Part shown: positions 23,701 to 35,599 of the stretch, in pieces
Layout: every line of letters starts with the position of its first letter
Position numbering within the stretch: the first letter of the stretch is position 1
Source: Psococerastis gibbosa
Lineage: Eukaryota; Arthropoda; Insecta; Psocodea; Psocidae
Assembly: GCA_963971405.1 (NCBI GenBank)
Contig: OZ020484.1
Coordinates: forward strand, 6,820,001-6,884,000
Reading direction: 5' to 3'
Length of the DNA: 64,000 bases
Notes under the pieces: model-generated
Told to the model about the DNA's origin: nothing
The model's database searches: none
What the model saw: only the letters and a program-made list of their open reading frames with translations
Position numbers and translations under genes: made by a program

Positions 23701-24949
23701 TCTATGGCAACGGATACTGTAGCCTATTGCAATGCGTTTGAACTAAATAAATCAACCATGCAAAAGCATAGGAATGTAATATCTGCCGGATTCTAGTTCC
23801 CATAGCTTTACCAACAGTGAAACTTATGGTGGGGCCCGGCCTTGTATTCACATCGGACACACTGCAGGTGACGTACTGATGGCAGACTATCGATAGGACC
23901 GTAGGACACGAGGAACCCTCAGGAATGAATGAGTGGTGATCATCACCCTTAAGGGGGGGGGGGGAAGGGTTGTACAGTGCCAGCTACATTCCACATATCC
24001 GAGTGTATAGGAGCATTTCATCTACTTCTAGTCTCAATTATGGCTCTATGCTCGATATATTTTCATTGAAAACTGCACACAAAAAAACATTTATTGGGGT
24101 GCCCAAATTATTTCTAGCACAATGTGGACACATTTTTGCAAACAGGAAATCCCCATCAATTCATCACACAAAACCAACATGTTCTCTCTTCACACAGCCT
24201 AAATAGACCCTTGTACAAACCTCAAGCAAACGGCCAAACCTCATTTTCATAAAATGTAGCTTCAGGTAGTCAAAAGACCCCATAAATAACTAAGACAGGA
24301 ACTAGTGAGGAATTTAGCAGATTCAAAATGTACAAGGCCGTTTACCTGACGCGGCCCATCCCGAGGCCCCTATACGATTTACGCGCGTTCTTCACCCTAT
24401 TATCGTTTTCGACGGTGCCTTCAAAGAGTACATTATGGCAGCCCCCGTTACATACAGCCAACACAATGCTAACTCACAGGGCCGTACCCCGTTAATATGA
24501 TCAGTGGGCCCCGAGCCGTACTTACTCTCAGTCTGGGGGCCTCTCAACCTCTGTGCATGGAAAAATGTTAGATTTCATTGGAGATTTTAGGCTGATGTGC
24601 TTAGCAGAGAGAGAGAGAGAAATTGATTCGATGTAATATAAACTTTTTAAAGCCTTTGCGTTCATATTTCACTACTGCAACTATCATTTTTGTTAATTTT
24701 ATGCACAAAAAATGCTTCTTCAGCCAACGCTCGTCCTGGACTGGTAGGCCATTTGACGAAAAAAAAACTTATTTAGGAACAGTACTATGTTCAAACAGAA
24801 TGCAACTTAATACTTGTCTCATTGCTTCTTCTTCGAATCGAAGATTAGCTTTTATCATGGCAATTGTAAACTCGTAGATACCGTACTTCGGACTCCCTTA
24901 AAGGAAGTCAAGTATGTAGAGTACCGAATGTACTTCGTGATGATGTGAT

Positions 24950-25065
24950 GTACTAGGGAATTGTAATGCAGTGGTTTCCCGTTGCCTTCTGCATCCTTAT
25001 ACCGTTGACTCTCCCTTTTTAAGTTCCTCCGCCAGCGGGGCCCAACCCCAGGACAAAAGACTGCC
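24950..25065 (-). repeat. Dispersed repeat, partner of 10420-10505
   Basis: AATTGTAATGCAGTGGTTTC and GCCTTCTGCATCCTTATACC are the inverted equivalents of the 10420-10505 segment. The minus-strand frame here includes GNGKPLHYNS, possibly coding debris of a retroelement. Confidence 0.55.
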
Positions 25066-25675
25066 ATAGTATAGTAGTGGATGCTTATTTAATGGCGGTA
25101 ACAATTCGCCCCGTCGGCTGTCACAGTCATCCTCAGGCTACTTTTTCCAGGCAAGCCTGCACCACCCGACTTGCCACCACACCCTCCGATTATGCCGCTG
25201 CTTGGTCGGGGATTGCTCATTCGGTATATTCGCAGCTAGCCACTGTATCGGGTGGCCTTTTCGCTATCCCCCACCTGCGACCCCTCAAGTAGCCTACAGC
25301 ACAGCCCTAGAAACAATAGGTATTGAAGTCGAGCCTACAAAAAAGCACCGTACACCTAAGACCTGTCCGAGTAACGACTATGCCGACCATTATTATTATT
25401 ATTAACGATGAGGCCATAGAAGGCGTTGCGGAGGCGCACTGGGAATTATGCAAGAACCAGCCCACCACTGCTACGACGGCCGCGGCCTATGCACACTTCC
25501 TCCTCTTGAACTTGGACTCGGCAAAGGTGAACAACATTCGAGAATTCACGTTCAGGTATATACCAAACCATTTACAAATAGAATAGATGTACCATTCTCA
25601 GCTAGTGTACATAGATATAAGAATTCAGCAAGTACTTCGGTGTCGGAATCTGCGGTCGGACCTCGATTGAGAATG

Positions 25676-26060
25676 GTGAAAAGTTGTGTTATGGAAGGAT
25701 GGACGTTGACTCAAGCTAATAAGCTATGGAGAATAGAACCAGTGCGTTCGAAATGTGGATATACCGATGAAAGCTGCCCATATCCTGGAGAGATCGTGTC
25801 CCTAGTGCTGAGGTCCTGAGGCTAAGAGATATAGAAGCAGTGTTGCTGGTGACGGTTAAGAAGAAATTAACATATTTCAGTCATGTGCGGAGGAACGATA
25901 TTTTCCAGATTGCAACTGAAAAGAGTGAGAAGACGGTACCAATTGGGCTTGGGCAATTCCTTCAAAATTCCACGGGATGTCCATCCCAAACTGTGCAAAA
26001 CAATGCGCCATTGTCAGAACAACAACTTTCGCACAAGACCACACAGCTATTCTGGGAACC
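25676..26060 (+). pseudogene. LINE reverse transcriptase C-terminal remnant
   Basis: Frames read VMEGWTLTQANKLWRIEPVR, then VKKKLTYFSHVRRND, and later a degraded basic tail. MEGWTLT is shared with the minus-strand remnant at 51425-51820, and ...KKRKLTYFGHV...R is the typical pre-C-terminal LINE motif. Frames shift repeatedly, so it is dead. Confidence 0.7.
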
Positions 26061-26729
26061 CTCGTCCCCCGTGCAGAAAAACAATTTTACAACCCAAAAC
26101 TTCTTTGTCATGCAGATACTTACGAAGAATAAAAGCATTGAAATGACAGTCGATAATAATGAAAACAAATGAACATCCCAAGAAGACATTCAGAATTCTG
26201 CCAATTCAAAGCAGGCACTCGCTGGGCCATAGATAATAGCCGAAGCATCTTATATTTCTCAAATAGCGTAAAAGGAGAAATCCCAAAACAACAACTGGCA
26301 TGGACAGTTACTAATAACTATTGTTGAGAACCCTCATTATGCCCGTACAACGACAAATACAACATTATTGTTGCAAACTGACAAAGATGGAGACTCAGTA
26401 TCGCTGATAAAGCTAAGGAAAATATCTCACCATTTCTTCCCAAACGTCACAACTATTCACCCAACTGAATTAATAATGTATAAAATCTGTATGCATATTG
26501 TATAATGTATATGATTTTGTTTTTTCGTGTAATAATAATTCAGATGAGAAGATGAAAATATACAGCGAAAGCTTGTAATTATTATGAATTTTTCATTATA
26601 TTTTCGGAGCTGCAGAGCGATGAATTAATTAATGTCGCCAAAAGTTATAGCTTGTTATATTCTGAAATCTGCCAAAAAAAAACACCCTTAAGACATGAAC
26701 AAGATAACGTCAGAACCCGATTACCCTTA

Positions 26730-26998
26730 GGCCCGTATTACACTGCAAAACATTTTATAAAATATTTGAAGAATGGTTCTTTTATAAAAGAAAGCTTCAA
26801 CAGTCCAACTGAGCTTCGCCATTTTGGAATCTTCTTCAAATTCTTTTATAAAATGTAATGCAAATCTATTCAATTTTATAAAAGAAATATTAAAAAAGAA
26901 TGTTTTATAAAATATGGCCTATTACACTATCAAAGATCTTTGTCAAATAACTTTTATAAAATATCTTTTATAAAATGTTTTACAGTGTAATACGGGCC
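26730..26998. mobile_element. PIF/Harbinger-type MITE with TTA/TAA flanks
   Basis: It starts GGCCCGTATTACACTG and ends CAGTGTAATACGGGCC, flanked by TTA (26727-26729) and TAA (26999-27001). The inverted ends extend about 30 bases, and the interior repeats the palindrome TTTTATAAAA many times. The 67-codon frame at 26652-26858 overlaps it and is not a gene. Confidence 0.88.
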
Positions 26999-27004
26999 TA
27001 AACG

Positions 27005-28020
27005 GGCTAAACTTAAAATTTAATGCTACCTTACCTCCTTTCCGTCCTCATTTTAAACTCAGTAAAATTTTATTTTATCTAATATTGTTCCATTTGTATT
27101 TAATTTGACTGCATAGATAATATAAGATAATAATCGTAAAGAAGTATAATTAAAAAGATAAATAAACTCAATAATGTTGTCTATTTCATGCATGTGTAAA
27201 TGAAACTACAGTGGCCCCATAGTATCAAAAGCTCCCGTAGGATCTAATTGGCCAAAGCTGGCCGCGCGGTTGTACAATTCAAACAGATATTATACCATAT
27301 TGTATGAATCCAGCTACTTCTTGTGCAACCTGCGACGCTGGCCCTGCCCTTGACTGACCTTTAGGCCAGGCTAAGGCCAATTTGGCCGTTAACAAAGAAA
27401 GTAACAACAACTCAACTTCCCATTTCCGATGCGTAATCTACCTGCCTTACCTTCGGGAAGGGGGGGGGGGTGTCTAAAAGGTGTACAATGACCAACATCT
27501 CATAAAATGTCGGTCGTAGAACTGTCAAAAATACAATATCCCTTAGAAGATATGCTCCTCTACATTTCGATACAGGATATGTCCCATATAATACTGAACT
27601 TATTTGTAAGGAAGAAACTGAATGCGAGGGTATCCGGAGGAAGGAGGTATATACATTTTATTAACCTAGACCTACATATAGTCCAATGGCAAGGACCCGG
27701 TGGATTTTGGACAATATTAACCTTTTTTTCCGTAAGAATTTTTGAAGGCAACCTACACTGTCTACAAGCGATAATGGCCAAGCTGTCACAAGATTAATAT
27801 TGGCGCAGTATAACAGGTGCAAAGCATGACTTAACCAAGCACAGATACGAGTCGGGAAGCAGTTCCAATCTGTGTTCATTAGGGCCACATATTATGTATC
27901 AAAATGTAAAGTATTTTTTCCAATGGATGTGACATTTTTTAATAGTTCTACAATCGGTATTTTCTGAAAATTTTCAATTGGTTAAAAATGGATATTAAGG
28001 GTGTCCGATTTGCTCATATT
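27005..28020. other. No gene recognised
   Basis: A G run sits near 27462-27471. Sequence near 27550-27575 and 27885-27905 recalls a low-copy repeat also seen near 12490, 31540 and 40220 (GAAATGCTCCTCTA-like, CACATACTATGTATC-like). No coding features were recognised. Confidence 0.35.
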
Positions 28021-28039
28021 TATTACACTGTCGCTGCAG

Positions 28040-28195
28040 CAGCCTGATCGGGGCGTTTGTAATGCCGGTATTTATTTAATCCACTGCTAAACAAGATTAT
28101 TTTATAACGGAAAGTGCTATTCAAAATTTGTTTGTTTACAGTTATAATCCTAGGGTATTTATTTAACCCCGGTATTATAAACGCCTCGATCAGAC
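28040..28195. mobile_element. Small palindromic MITE, copy 1 of 3
   Basis: CGGGGCGTTTGTAATGCCGG and its inverse CCGGTATTATAAACGCCTCG bracket a core AGTGCTATTCAAAATTTG. The core recurs at 36817-36925 and 60175-60295, next to GTTTACAGTT-type arms. Confidence 0.7.
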
Positions 28196-28261
28196 TACTG
28201 GGGGAAAGATAGAAAACGTCTTTGCCATAGCTGCACTATTATCACAATAAAAACTTTGCAG

Positions 28262-28380
28262 GAAATGTTGGTTCGAGTCCCATACTTTTTTACTACATTT
28301 TCTGTGCAATGCTTCGAGAGACATGTAAACTAGGCCGGCTTTATAGACCTAGCTCAGCTAGGTGGTTCAGAAACAGACCA
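28262..28380 (+). mobile_element. tRNA-SINE fragment with B box
   Basis: TGTTGGTTCGAGTCCCATAC (B box), ATTTTCTGTGCAATGCTTCG and AGACATGTAAACTAGGC are a diverged run of the SINE middle. The A-box region is missing. Confidence 0.6.
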
Positions 28381-28695
28381 AACGTCAGTCTTTGATATAT
28401 TTAAATGGTTTGCATTATAAGCTGAAAGGTTGAAGTGGGAAATTCTGGTTTGGAGACAGTAACCCTAATGGATGGGATACATATGTTGCATGTTGCATAT
28501 AGCACACGTGACGCCCCGGATAGGCGTAGATGGTGAGTTCGAATCCCGCCAAGTCCAGTTCTCCTAAATCTCTAATTTCGGTTATAACGAGTAGGTTACC
28601 TCTTCAATCTAAGTTATAGTAGTTTAATGCCAGTGTTTATCCATATAATATAATAAAATTATAATAAGCTGAAAGGTGGAATAAATAAATAAATA

Positions 28696-28866
28696 TTGAC
28701 GCATTTTGTTCTATTACTAAGCCAACCTAGCGTAGTTAGGATAGCCCTCTCTTACACCCAACTAGGGAAGCCCAGGACCACCTGCCTTACATGCACTCCA
28801 AAAACATGGCTAGAAAATATAGAACCAACAACCTTTCCGGAAGTTACTCTACATGTACTGACGTGA
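28696..28866 (-). mobile_element. tRNA-SINE copy
   Basis: It begins TTTTGTTCTATTACTAAGCC and runs through TCTTACACCCAACTAGGGAA to ACTCTACATGTACTGAC, giving nearly the whole SINE in inverse. The B-box region is decayed. Confidence 0.75.
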
Positions 28867-28869
28867 ATT

Positions 28870-29700
28870 TGGGCTTGAATTCACCGAACAGTTACCCTAA
28901 TGCGTGGGATACAAAGTTGCGAATATCACACGTGTTTCCAGGGTCATACTGAATGAGCAACAGCGATTCGCCTCTACACGCGCTGACCGCTGAGTTTAAG
29001 CGGTATGAGCTAGTATGTCTTCCAACCTCCACCAGTTCTTAGGCCTACATGTGTTTAACGGAGATTAGTGGTATAGATAACACTAACGCCAAGCTTTCAA
29101 CATACAAACGAAGCTTAGACTAATAGGTCTCATAAGGCCACCGTCACCAGCACGTTAACAGAGAACACAATCGAGGCAAATCTTAATAACCAAGGTCAAA
29201 TTACTCACCCAAACGCACGTATACATGACGTTCCAGGAGAACCTTGGATATTGTATATCTATAGAAACTTAAAGCAACCTTGGCGGTTGCCAACCAAACC
29301 TAACTTCCAACTACAAGGAACTGCGGGGGGAAAGTCGAAGAAGACAGGTTGATCGGGCGGCGACTGAGATGCCCAGGTACCATTGTGGTGGGGGAAGGTG
29401 ACTGACTGAACCTAAGGGTCGTCGAACCTGAACAAGTACCTCAGGAGGCAGCAATCCGTACACCCAACTCGTCCGCGCACCGACAATTTCCCATAAAAAA
29501 CTCCGGGAGCTGTGTAATTGTGAGCGATCAACACAGAGAATGCTAATTAAACAAGGCATATGCTATGCCCCGCTTTCCGCGATGTCTTGCCTTGCCCACG
29601 CAATTCACGGCTCGCTATTTTTAGTGGAAAAAATTTTCCCGACCGGAACTGGAACCCGGCTCACCCGGGGGATAGGTGATCAGGATTGCTGCCACGGTTT
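28870..29700. other. No gene recognised; possible tRNA-like relic at 29635-29700
   Basis: ACTGGAACCCGGCTCACC near 29647 reads on the minus strand as a B-box-like GGTTCCAGTTCC, but no A box or stems could be assigned. The rest is featureless. Confidence 0.3.
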
Positions 29701-29718
29701 AAGTCTCATTTCAGCTTA

Positions 29719-30097
29719 GGCGCCCATTCCATTGGCCGGCTAGGGCTATTTCCAAAAACAGTGACGTGTAGCAGACATTCAAGACTTCGGTTGCATTTCC
29801 ACTGATCTCGCATTGCAGAATGCAAATGACATTGACGGAAATTAGATTTTTTCTTTTTATAGAAATCTATTAAAATGTTTGTAGTTAACATATCCCATGA
29901 CACCATTTTTTAATTTTAGTTTGTTTGTGATTTTACTGTATGATCATTGATCAATTTTAACTATGGCATAGAGAAAAATAAACATTTCCGTCAATTCTGC
30001 AATGCGAGGTCGGTGGAAACGCCACCTTAGTCTTGAATGTCTGCTACCACGTCACCGTTTTTGGAAATAGCCCTAGCCGGTCAATGGAATGGGCACC
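29719..30097 (-). mobile_element. Composite Harbinger-like MITE
   Basis: The outer ends GGCGCCCATTCCATTGGCCG and CGGTCAATGGAATGGGCACC are flanked by TTA (29716-29718 and 30098-30100). The inner MITE is in the opposite orientation to that at 18424-18798 and carries the recurring small frame on the minus strand. Confidence 0.88.
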
Positions 30098-30342
30098 TTA
30101 AGGTTGTTTAGGCCCGGACGATTCTCCTAGACCCTAGTCGCAATTTGCCGAAGTATTTTCCATTGTAGCCATGGAGCTAGCAGAAGATTTCGGAAGCTGG
30201 CCTGAAGCCGACCGCACAAGTGCTCGGGTTTCACCTAGACATCATAAAAATCTTTTGAATTAGACTCTGTGGTTTTGCACCAACCATTCACCAAGCCTTA
30301 TACCTACAATAGAAAAGACGTCAGCAAATCGTCCGGTCCTTA

Positions 30343-30679
30343 GGTGCACATTCCATTGACCGGCTAGGGCTATTTCCAAAAACGGTGACGTGGTAGCAGA
30401 CATTCAAGACTTAGGTGGCGTTTCCACCGACCTCGCATTGCAGAATTGACGGAAATGTTTATTTTTCTCTATGCCATAGTTAAAATTGATCAATGATCAT
30501 ACAGTAAAATCACAAACAAACTAAAATTAAAAAATGGCGTCATGGGAAATGTTAAGTACAAAAATTTTAATAGATTTCTATAAAAAGAAAAATTGTGGAA
30601 ACGCCACCTATGTCTTGAATGTCTGCTACCACGTCACCGTTTTTGGAAATAGCCCTAGCCGGTCAATGGAATGGACACC
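30343..30679 (+). mobile_element. Composite Harbinger-like MITE, inner right arm deleted
   Basis: The ends GGTGCACATTCCATTGACCG and CGGTCAATGGAATGGACACC are flanked by TTA (30340-30342 and 30680-30682). The inner element lost most of its right arm: its interior jumps from AAAAAGAAAAATTG to TGGAAACGCCACC. Confidence 0.88.
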
Positions 30680-31011
30680 TTACCAGTTCACCCAAATGCG
30701 TTGCCACGACATTTTTTTTAATGATAATCGCATACTGTACCAGCAATTCAATGAATTCCTTCGAATAACCTCTTCGGTCACCTCTGTAGGTAATACCTGT
30801 GTTGAGTTACGACAGGTCTCCGATCGCATGGCGTGTTGAGACTCGCACAAGTACGAACAAGCTACCAACTACGCCACCACCTGACCTGACCACCCTTAGT
30901 GACAACTGGAGGAGAAACTTTATAATTTACGTGTACAGTACACAATTTCACAGGAATTATATCCTACAGAGCTATCATTGGCAAATAAGTAGAGGAAAAT
31001 TTCTTCCATTT

Positions 31012-31400
31012 GGCGGGGTTTCCACCGACCTCTCGTTGCAGAATGCAAAGACATTGACGTGGTAGCAGACATTCAAGACTTAGGTGGGTATTCCACCGGC
31101 CTCTCATTGCAGAATGCAAATAACATTGACGAAAATTTGAATTTCTTTTTATAGAAACCTATTAAAATGTTTGTACTTAACATATTCCATGACGCCATTT
31201 TTTAATTTTAGTTTGCTTGTGATTTTACTCCGTGATGATTGATCAATTTTAACTATGGCATAGAGTAAAACAAAAATTTCCGTCAATGTCATTTGCATTC
31301 TGCAATGAGAGGTCGGTGGAATACCCGCCTAAGTCTAGAATGTCTGCTACCACGTATATGTTTTTGCATTCTGCAATGAGAAGTCGATGGAAACCCCGCC
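31012..31400 (-). mobile_element. Composite MITE with GGCGGGG outer ends
   Basis: The outer ends are GGCGGGGTTTCCACCGACC and GGAAACCCCGCC. The inner MITE at 31083-31329 starts GGTGGGTATTCCACC and ends GGTGGAATACCCGCC with TTA and TAA flanks. The outer flanks (TTT, TAT) are degraded. It lies about 0.3 kb from the 30343 copy. Confidence 0.8.
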
Positions 31401-31404
31401 TATA

Positions 31405-32950
31405 GTCCACAATGACAGCTTTACGATCGATATTCCCAGAGAAATTTAACTCAATGAATAAACTGGGGGCAAATATGGCATCCCAATATCGGCTTCTGCA
31501 CAAATGCTAATGTCACAAGAAATATCGGTCGCATCATTAGTCAATCGAAGAAATGCTCCTCTATATTTTGATAGTAAGAAATTACTAATTGACTAATTCG
31601 AATGTCACATGAAATTTCGTTTAGATATGAAGTACTGAGTACTACCACCAATTGATTGACCTCAGTTATGGAAGGCATGGAGAGTTGACAAAGCCATTCA
31701 ATGTTGAAGATCATACTTAATTTTACAACGTAAAGAAAATAATTATTCGAGCATAAAAGGTTACATTGATATATATATATAAAACAAACACTAATGGCAA
31801 TGTAACTAATACTAGTATTATATCACGATTGTAATAAAATGAATAATGTTTAAACTGTACTCTGTAGGGTGTATCCCGCACGCCTCTATGAAGGCATGGG
31901 AGCCATAATTGTATTTTTGTCTAATTATTGTATTTGTTGGAAATAAAGAATTGTTATTATTATTATTATTATTTATAAGGGTATAATTGTTAATTTATAA
32001 ATATATTCCTTCGGCGCAGGGGAGTACCGGCCGAAGAAGAAGAAAGAAAATTATTCTAGCCCTCTGATAGCCCACTTACGACTTCAACAATTGTCAGTTT
32101 ATCACAAGTCTCAAAGTTAAGTTAGCCTCTGAACTGATAAGAATCTACGATAACCAATAGAATGTGGACACACCTAAATACACACGCATTAATTAAGTTA
32201 GACTACTGAGTCTTCCTGCTACACTGAGAAAACAATCATAACAAAGCCAACACTGCTAAAAGCACCTTATATTAATAGTTTTCAATAAACCCCTTTTGTA
32301 TGGGAATCCAGAGAGAAAAGGCGCAAACACGCAATGTTTTGATTGGCAGGAGCCACGCTTTGAATGATCTGATTGGTTGGGGGCTAGCATTTCCCTAAAT
32401 GAAAGAGGCCCATTGTATCATGTCAGCAGTGTTCCAATTAGATTCAGATTCTTCAAACAACTTCTATGACCTATATGACATATTCACTGGTTCCACTTTT
32501 TAAATTTTTAATTTTGGCGCTTAACTTTACTAAATCAAATTTACATTTTCTGCTGCGGTACCCACGAATGATCACAACGCGGCAGGCACGCTTGGAAATT
32601 GGTCAGTGGATCACTTGGGTTGTTGATTTGATCGTGCAAAAAACATGATTTCTAGGTCGCTGTCGTGTCAAGGAGACACCTGCGTGAGGTCAGCTACAAA
32701 CCAGCGAAATAAATCTGCTGAAACAGACTCAGGGGTTCAGCACGAATCCATTTGCACCTAGGCAAATTCGTAAGCGAATCGCTGGCGTTTGAATTGTCCG
32801 TGTGTAACGGGCCTTCCTAGTAATTAAAAAAAGTGAACATTGAAGACTTCAACCTCATATTGTTTAGAGGGAAAAATTATTTCATTGGAATTGTTGATGA
32901 GTAAAAATCTTATAGAAATACATTATTAGTTGACACCTGCACGTAGTCTT
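31405..32950. other. No gene recognised; simple repeats
   Basis: A TTATTATTATT run lies near 31955-31972. Two inverted CCAAT-type boxes (GATTGGCAG near 32341 and GATTGGTTGG near 32370) are noted without a nearby gene. Confidence 0.35.
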
Positions 32951-32953
32951 AAA

Positions 32954-33244
32954 CAGTGTCGGATTAACCTAGAGGCCTTGGCCTCAGGGTCTCCAAATAG
33001 GCAAATACGGGCGTCCTAAATAGTCCCCTTCAATAGAACAAAGATAACCTTAAAAATTGTCTTGTGTTCGTGTGCTTGTTAGCGTATACACATAGGTATA
33101 TTTGAAGATAACAGTAAATGGTTGATCATGTTCATAAACATATATTCTCCAGTTGTTGTTTTTTTCATTTCTCACACCGGATGTGAATCGTAAGATAGTT
33201 TTTTTTAATAGATAAAATAGTAATAAAGGGTTAATCCGGCACTG
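32954..33244. mobile_element. Short hAT element of the CAGTGCCGGATTAACC family
   Basis: It starts CAGTGTCGGATTAACC and ends GGTTAATCCGGCACTG, like the 12742-14097 element but only 291 bp. The flanks GTCTTAAA and GCCTTATA match at 6 of 8 positions. Confidence 0.8.
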
Positions 33245-33249
33245 GCCTT

Positions 33250-34000
33250 ATAGCTTAAATTTCAATTATTAGGATCATAATAGGCGTGTAGGGGAGCTGC
33301 GTGTAAAAATATAGAGTAAAAAAAAAGTAATTTTAAGCTACTTGGATAAATTGGGCAAAGGTGAAAAAATAAATCTGGCATTCAGGCATGTAACACAGTA
33401 ACAAGACAAAACAATGCATTTCAATGACAAGACCTGTCATACCCAAGCCTTTCACCTAACCGCTAGGCCTAAAGGAAACAAGTTGGCAACTGCACTAGAA
33501 AAGGCTCAAATCAAAGAAACGCTATGATTACAAATTATTTACCAAATAAAAGGCCAGTAGCTGTAGTCCAAACATTCAATAATACGCCTATTTACTCATC
33601 AACTCATATTGGAATACGGGACAGACGCGACGCCGACGCGGGGAACTAAAAGACCCACCTCAATAAGATAACCCTACCTTGTTACATAATAGACGGCTGA
33701 AAAATAAAAAGCCAAAAAGGTAACTTATGGAGTAAGAAATACCCCCAATTTTAAAATGTTGGGCTTTGACATCCCAATGGAAAAATGCAATGAATTCTAC
33801 TAAATATGACAATCTCTACAATATTCATTGAAAAAACCACTGACGCCCAAGCCTCGCTGACATTCTCAGCATGAAAGCTCATGATTTAACAGTCTTGAAA
33901 ACATAGGAAAGCTACAAAGTCATGGTAAATATTTCTTTATTTCCATTTACCAATATTAAATAATGTTTTTTTAAGTCATAATTAGTAAAATTAAGCAAAC
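33250..34000. other. No gene recognised
   Basis: AT-rich sequence without recognised repeats. It would be the start of an intron if the minus-strand exon proposed at 34005-34115 is real. Confidence 0.4.
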
Positions 34001-34004
34001 TTAC

Positions 34005-34115
34005 CTTAAATAATATGCCGCTCCCAAACGACGCTACGCCGGCCCGAAACAAACACAAAATGGCAGCTAGGGGCGCTGCAGTCGCAGACTTGGCGCGCGA
34101 TGGGTTTCTATTTCA
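34005..34115 (-). promoter_or_regulatory. Possible non-coding first exon with CTCF-like site
   Basis: On the minus strand a CpG-rich segment ends ATTTAAG|GTAAGT, a strong splice donor at 34005/34004. It also contains CAGCTAGGGGCGCTGC (plus strand, near 34066-34081), resembling a CTCF core, beside AAAATGGC, a YY1/Pho-like core. There is no ATG in the exon. No downstream exon was found. Confidence 0.25.
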
Positions 34116-34389
34116 TTGTAAGAATATTCACATGCCAAATTATTTGTAAAGCAGTTTGAGGTTTTCTTAAATTAACAAAAACAGTTTCATTCCAACGGTT
34201 TTATAAAAGTTTGCAGTTTCCTGTTTATGAAAGTTTGAGAAAATTTGACATTATCTCTTTATTTTTTAGAAAACGCTTGTTATAACCACAAAATAACATG
34301 TAATTTTGTTCAATTCTTCATATGTTTTGGATGAAAATAGCTGAGAAATATCCAGATGCCTAATAATTCCTCCAAGAGCGAATACAGTG

Positions 34390-34720
34390 GAAAATTAGGG
34401 GGGGGGGGGGGTCACATGCGGTATGTAAGTTTAAAACAACTTAGCTTTAAGATGCCTAAAACTGGGATTATTCGCCTATATCTCAGTTAACAATGGCTAA
34501 CCTGTTTTGAACTTGAACTTGAAAGGTAATTGTTTTTGTTAAAAATTTGAGTTTTATTCAATTTTGTTTTTAATTTTTTTACTATCATATGAATTTACTC
34601 GTGTAGGGTGGGGGGGGGGGGTTATGGCCCCCCTGACCCAGTGGCGGATACAGAGGGGGGTCGGGGGGTCATTACTCCCCGTCACGCCTCGAAGGGGCGG
34701 CAAAATGACGATGAAAAATA
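34390..34720. repeat. G-run-rich hAT-like debris
   Basis: Long G runs occur near 34398-34411 and 34610-34620, followed by CAGTGGCGGATACAGAGGGG at about 34639, which resembles a hAT terminus of the GGATACAG type. The opposite end was not identified. Confidence 0.45.
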
Positions 34721-35134
34721 TTTATTAACATTTAATTTTAAAAAAAAAACATTGAATATTAACACGTTTTGCCAAAAAACGAAAACATCGAAGGGTTGAC
34801 TTTGTTTTGTAGGCTGAAATACAGTAGGCATAAAATAAAATCTTCCTTTCATAATTACATTTAATTTTGTATTAATTATTATTTATTTGTTACACTGTGG
34901 TTAACCTTTAAATGATTTGGATGTGTAACTCTGCGTAAGGAAGTAAAGATATTTTTCAACCTGCAGCTGTATCAATTTTTTAATTGTTTTTTTTTTCTAG
35001 TGTCTGTAGGAATTAGGTAACGACCTAACGACCTAAACAGCTACATGTTGTCGTATATAGCAGGATGCCACATCAAAGAGCACTAGAGACAATACTATGG
35101 GGGGGAGGGGGGCAAATTCGAAATGATGGCTGAG

Positions 35135-35350
35135 ACACGTCGTAAGAATGATAGAACATAATGTTCAAAGCAGTCATGATGGGAAGAAGGCTGCAGGGGC
35201 GTCCACGAAACAGCTGAAAGGACAAAGTAGAAACCGACCTCCGTGAGTTGGGAGTCCGTAGATGGTGGAGCGACGTACGAAATTAAGAAGATTAGAGAAT
35301 GAGTGTTGTTGAGCAGGCAAAACCCATCATGTAGTGCCACTTGCCAGAAG
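35135..35350 (+). pseudogene. LINE C-terminal remnant
   Basis: Translations include RMIEHNVQSSHDGKKAAGAS and, at the end, AGKTHHVVPLARR, matching the C-terminus of a LINE polyprotein (GHVVRM...GR.RGRP...QAKTHHVVPLARR). Stops interrupt the frame. Confidence 0.7.
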
Positions 35351-35599
35351 ATGAAGAAGATATGCTCCAATTATGGGAAGTATGAGCTGATTGTTTTTCC
35401 ACGGGCTTTAATATAAGCTACAGTGCTGTCAAAGTTTGAAGAATTCAAAGGTGGTGACGAGTTGTAGACAGGCTTACAGGCAAACCTGGATTTTCTCGTT
35501 TGACGGGTTCACTGAATTTGGAAAAATGGACTGTCGGTGAACTCGAGTCAACTCGTGGTGGAAGAATCCACATAGGCTCTTATAATGGAAGACTACAGG

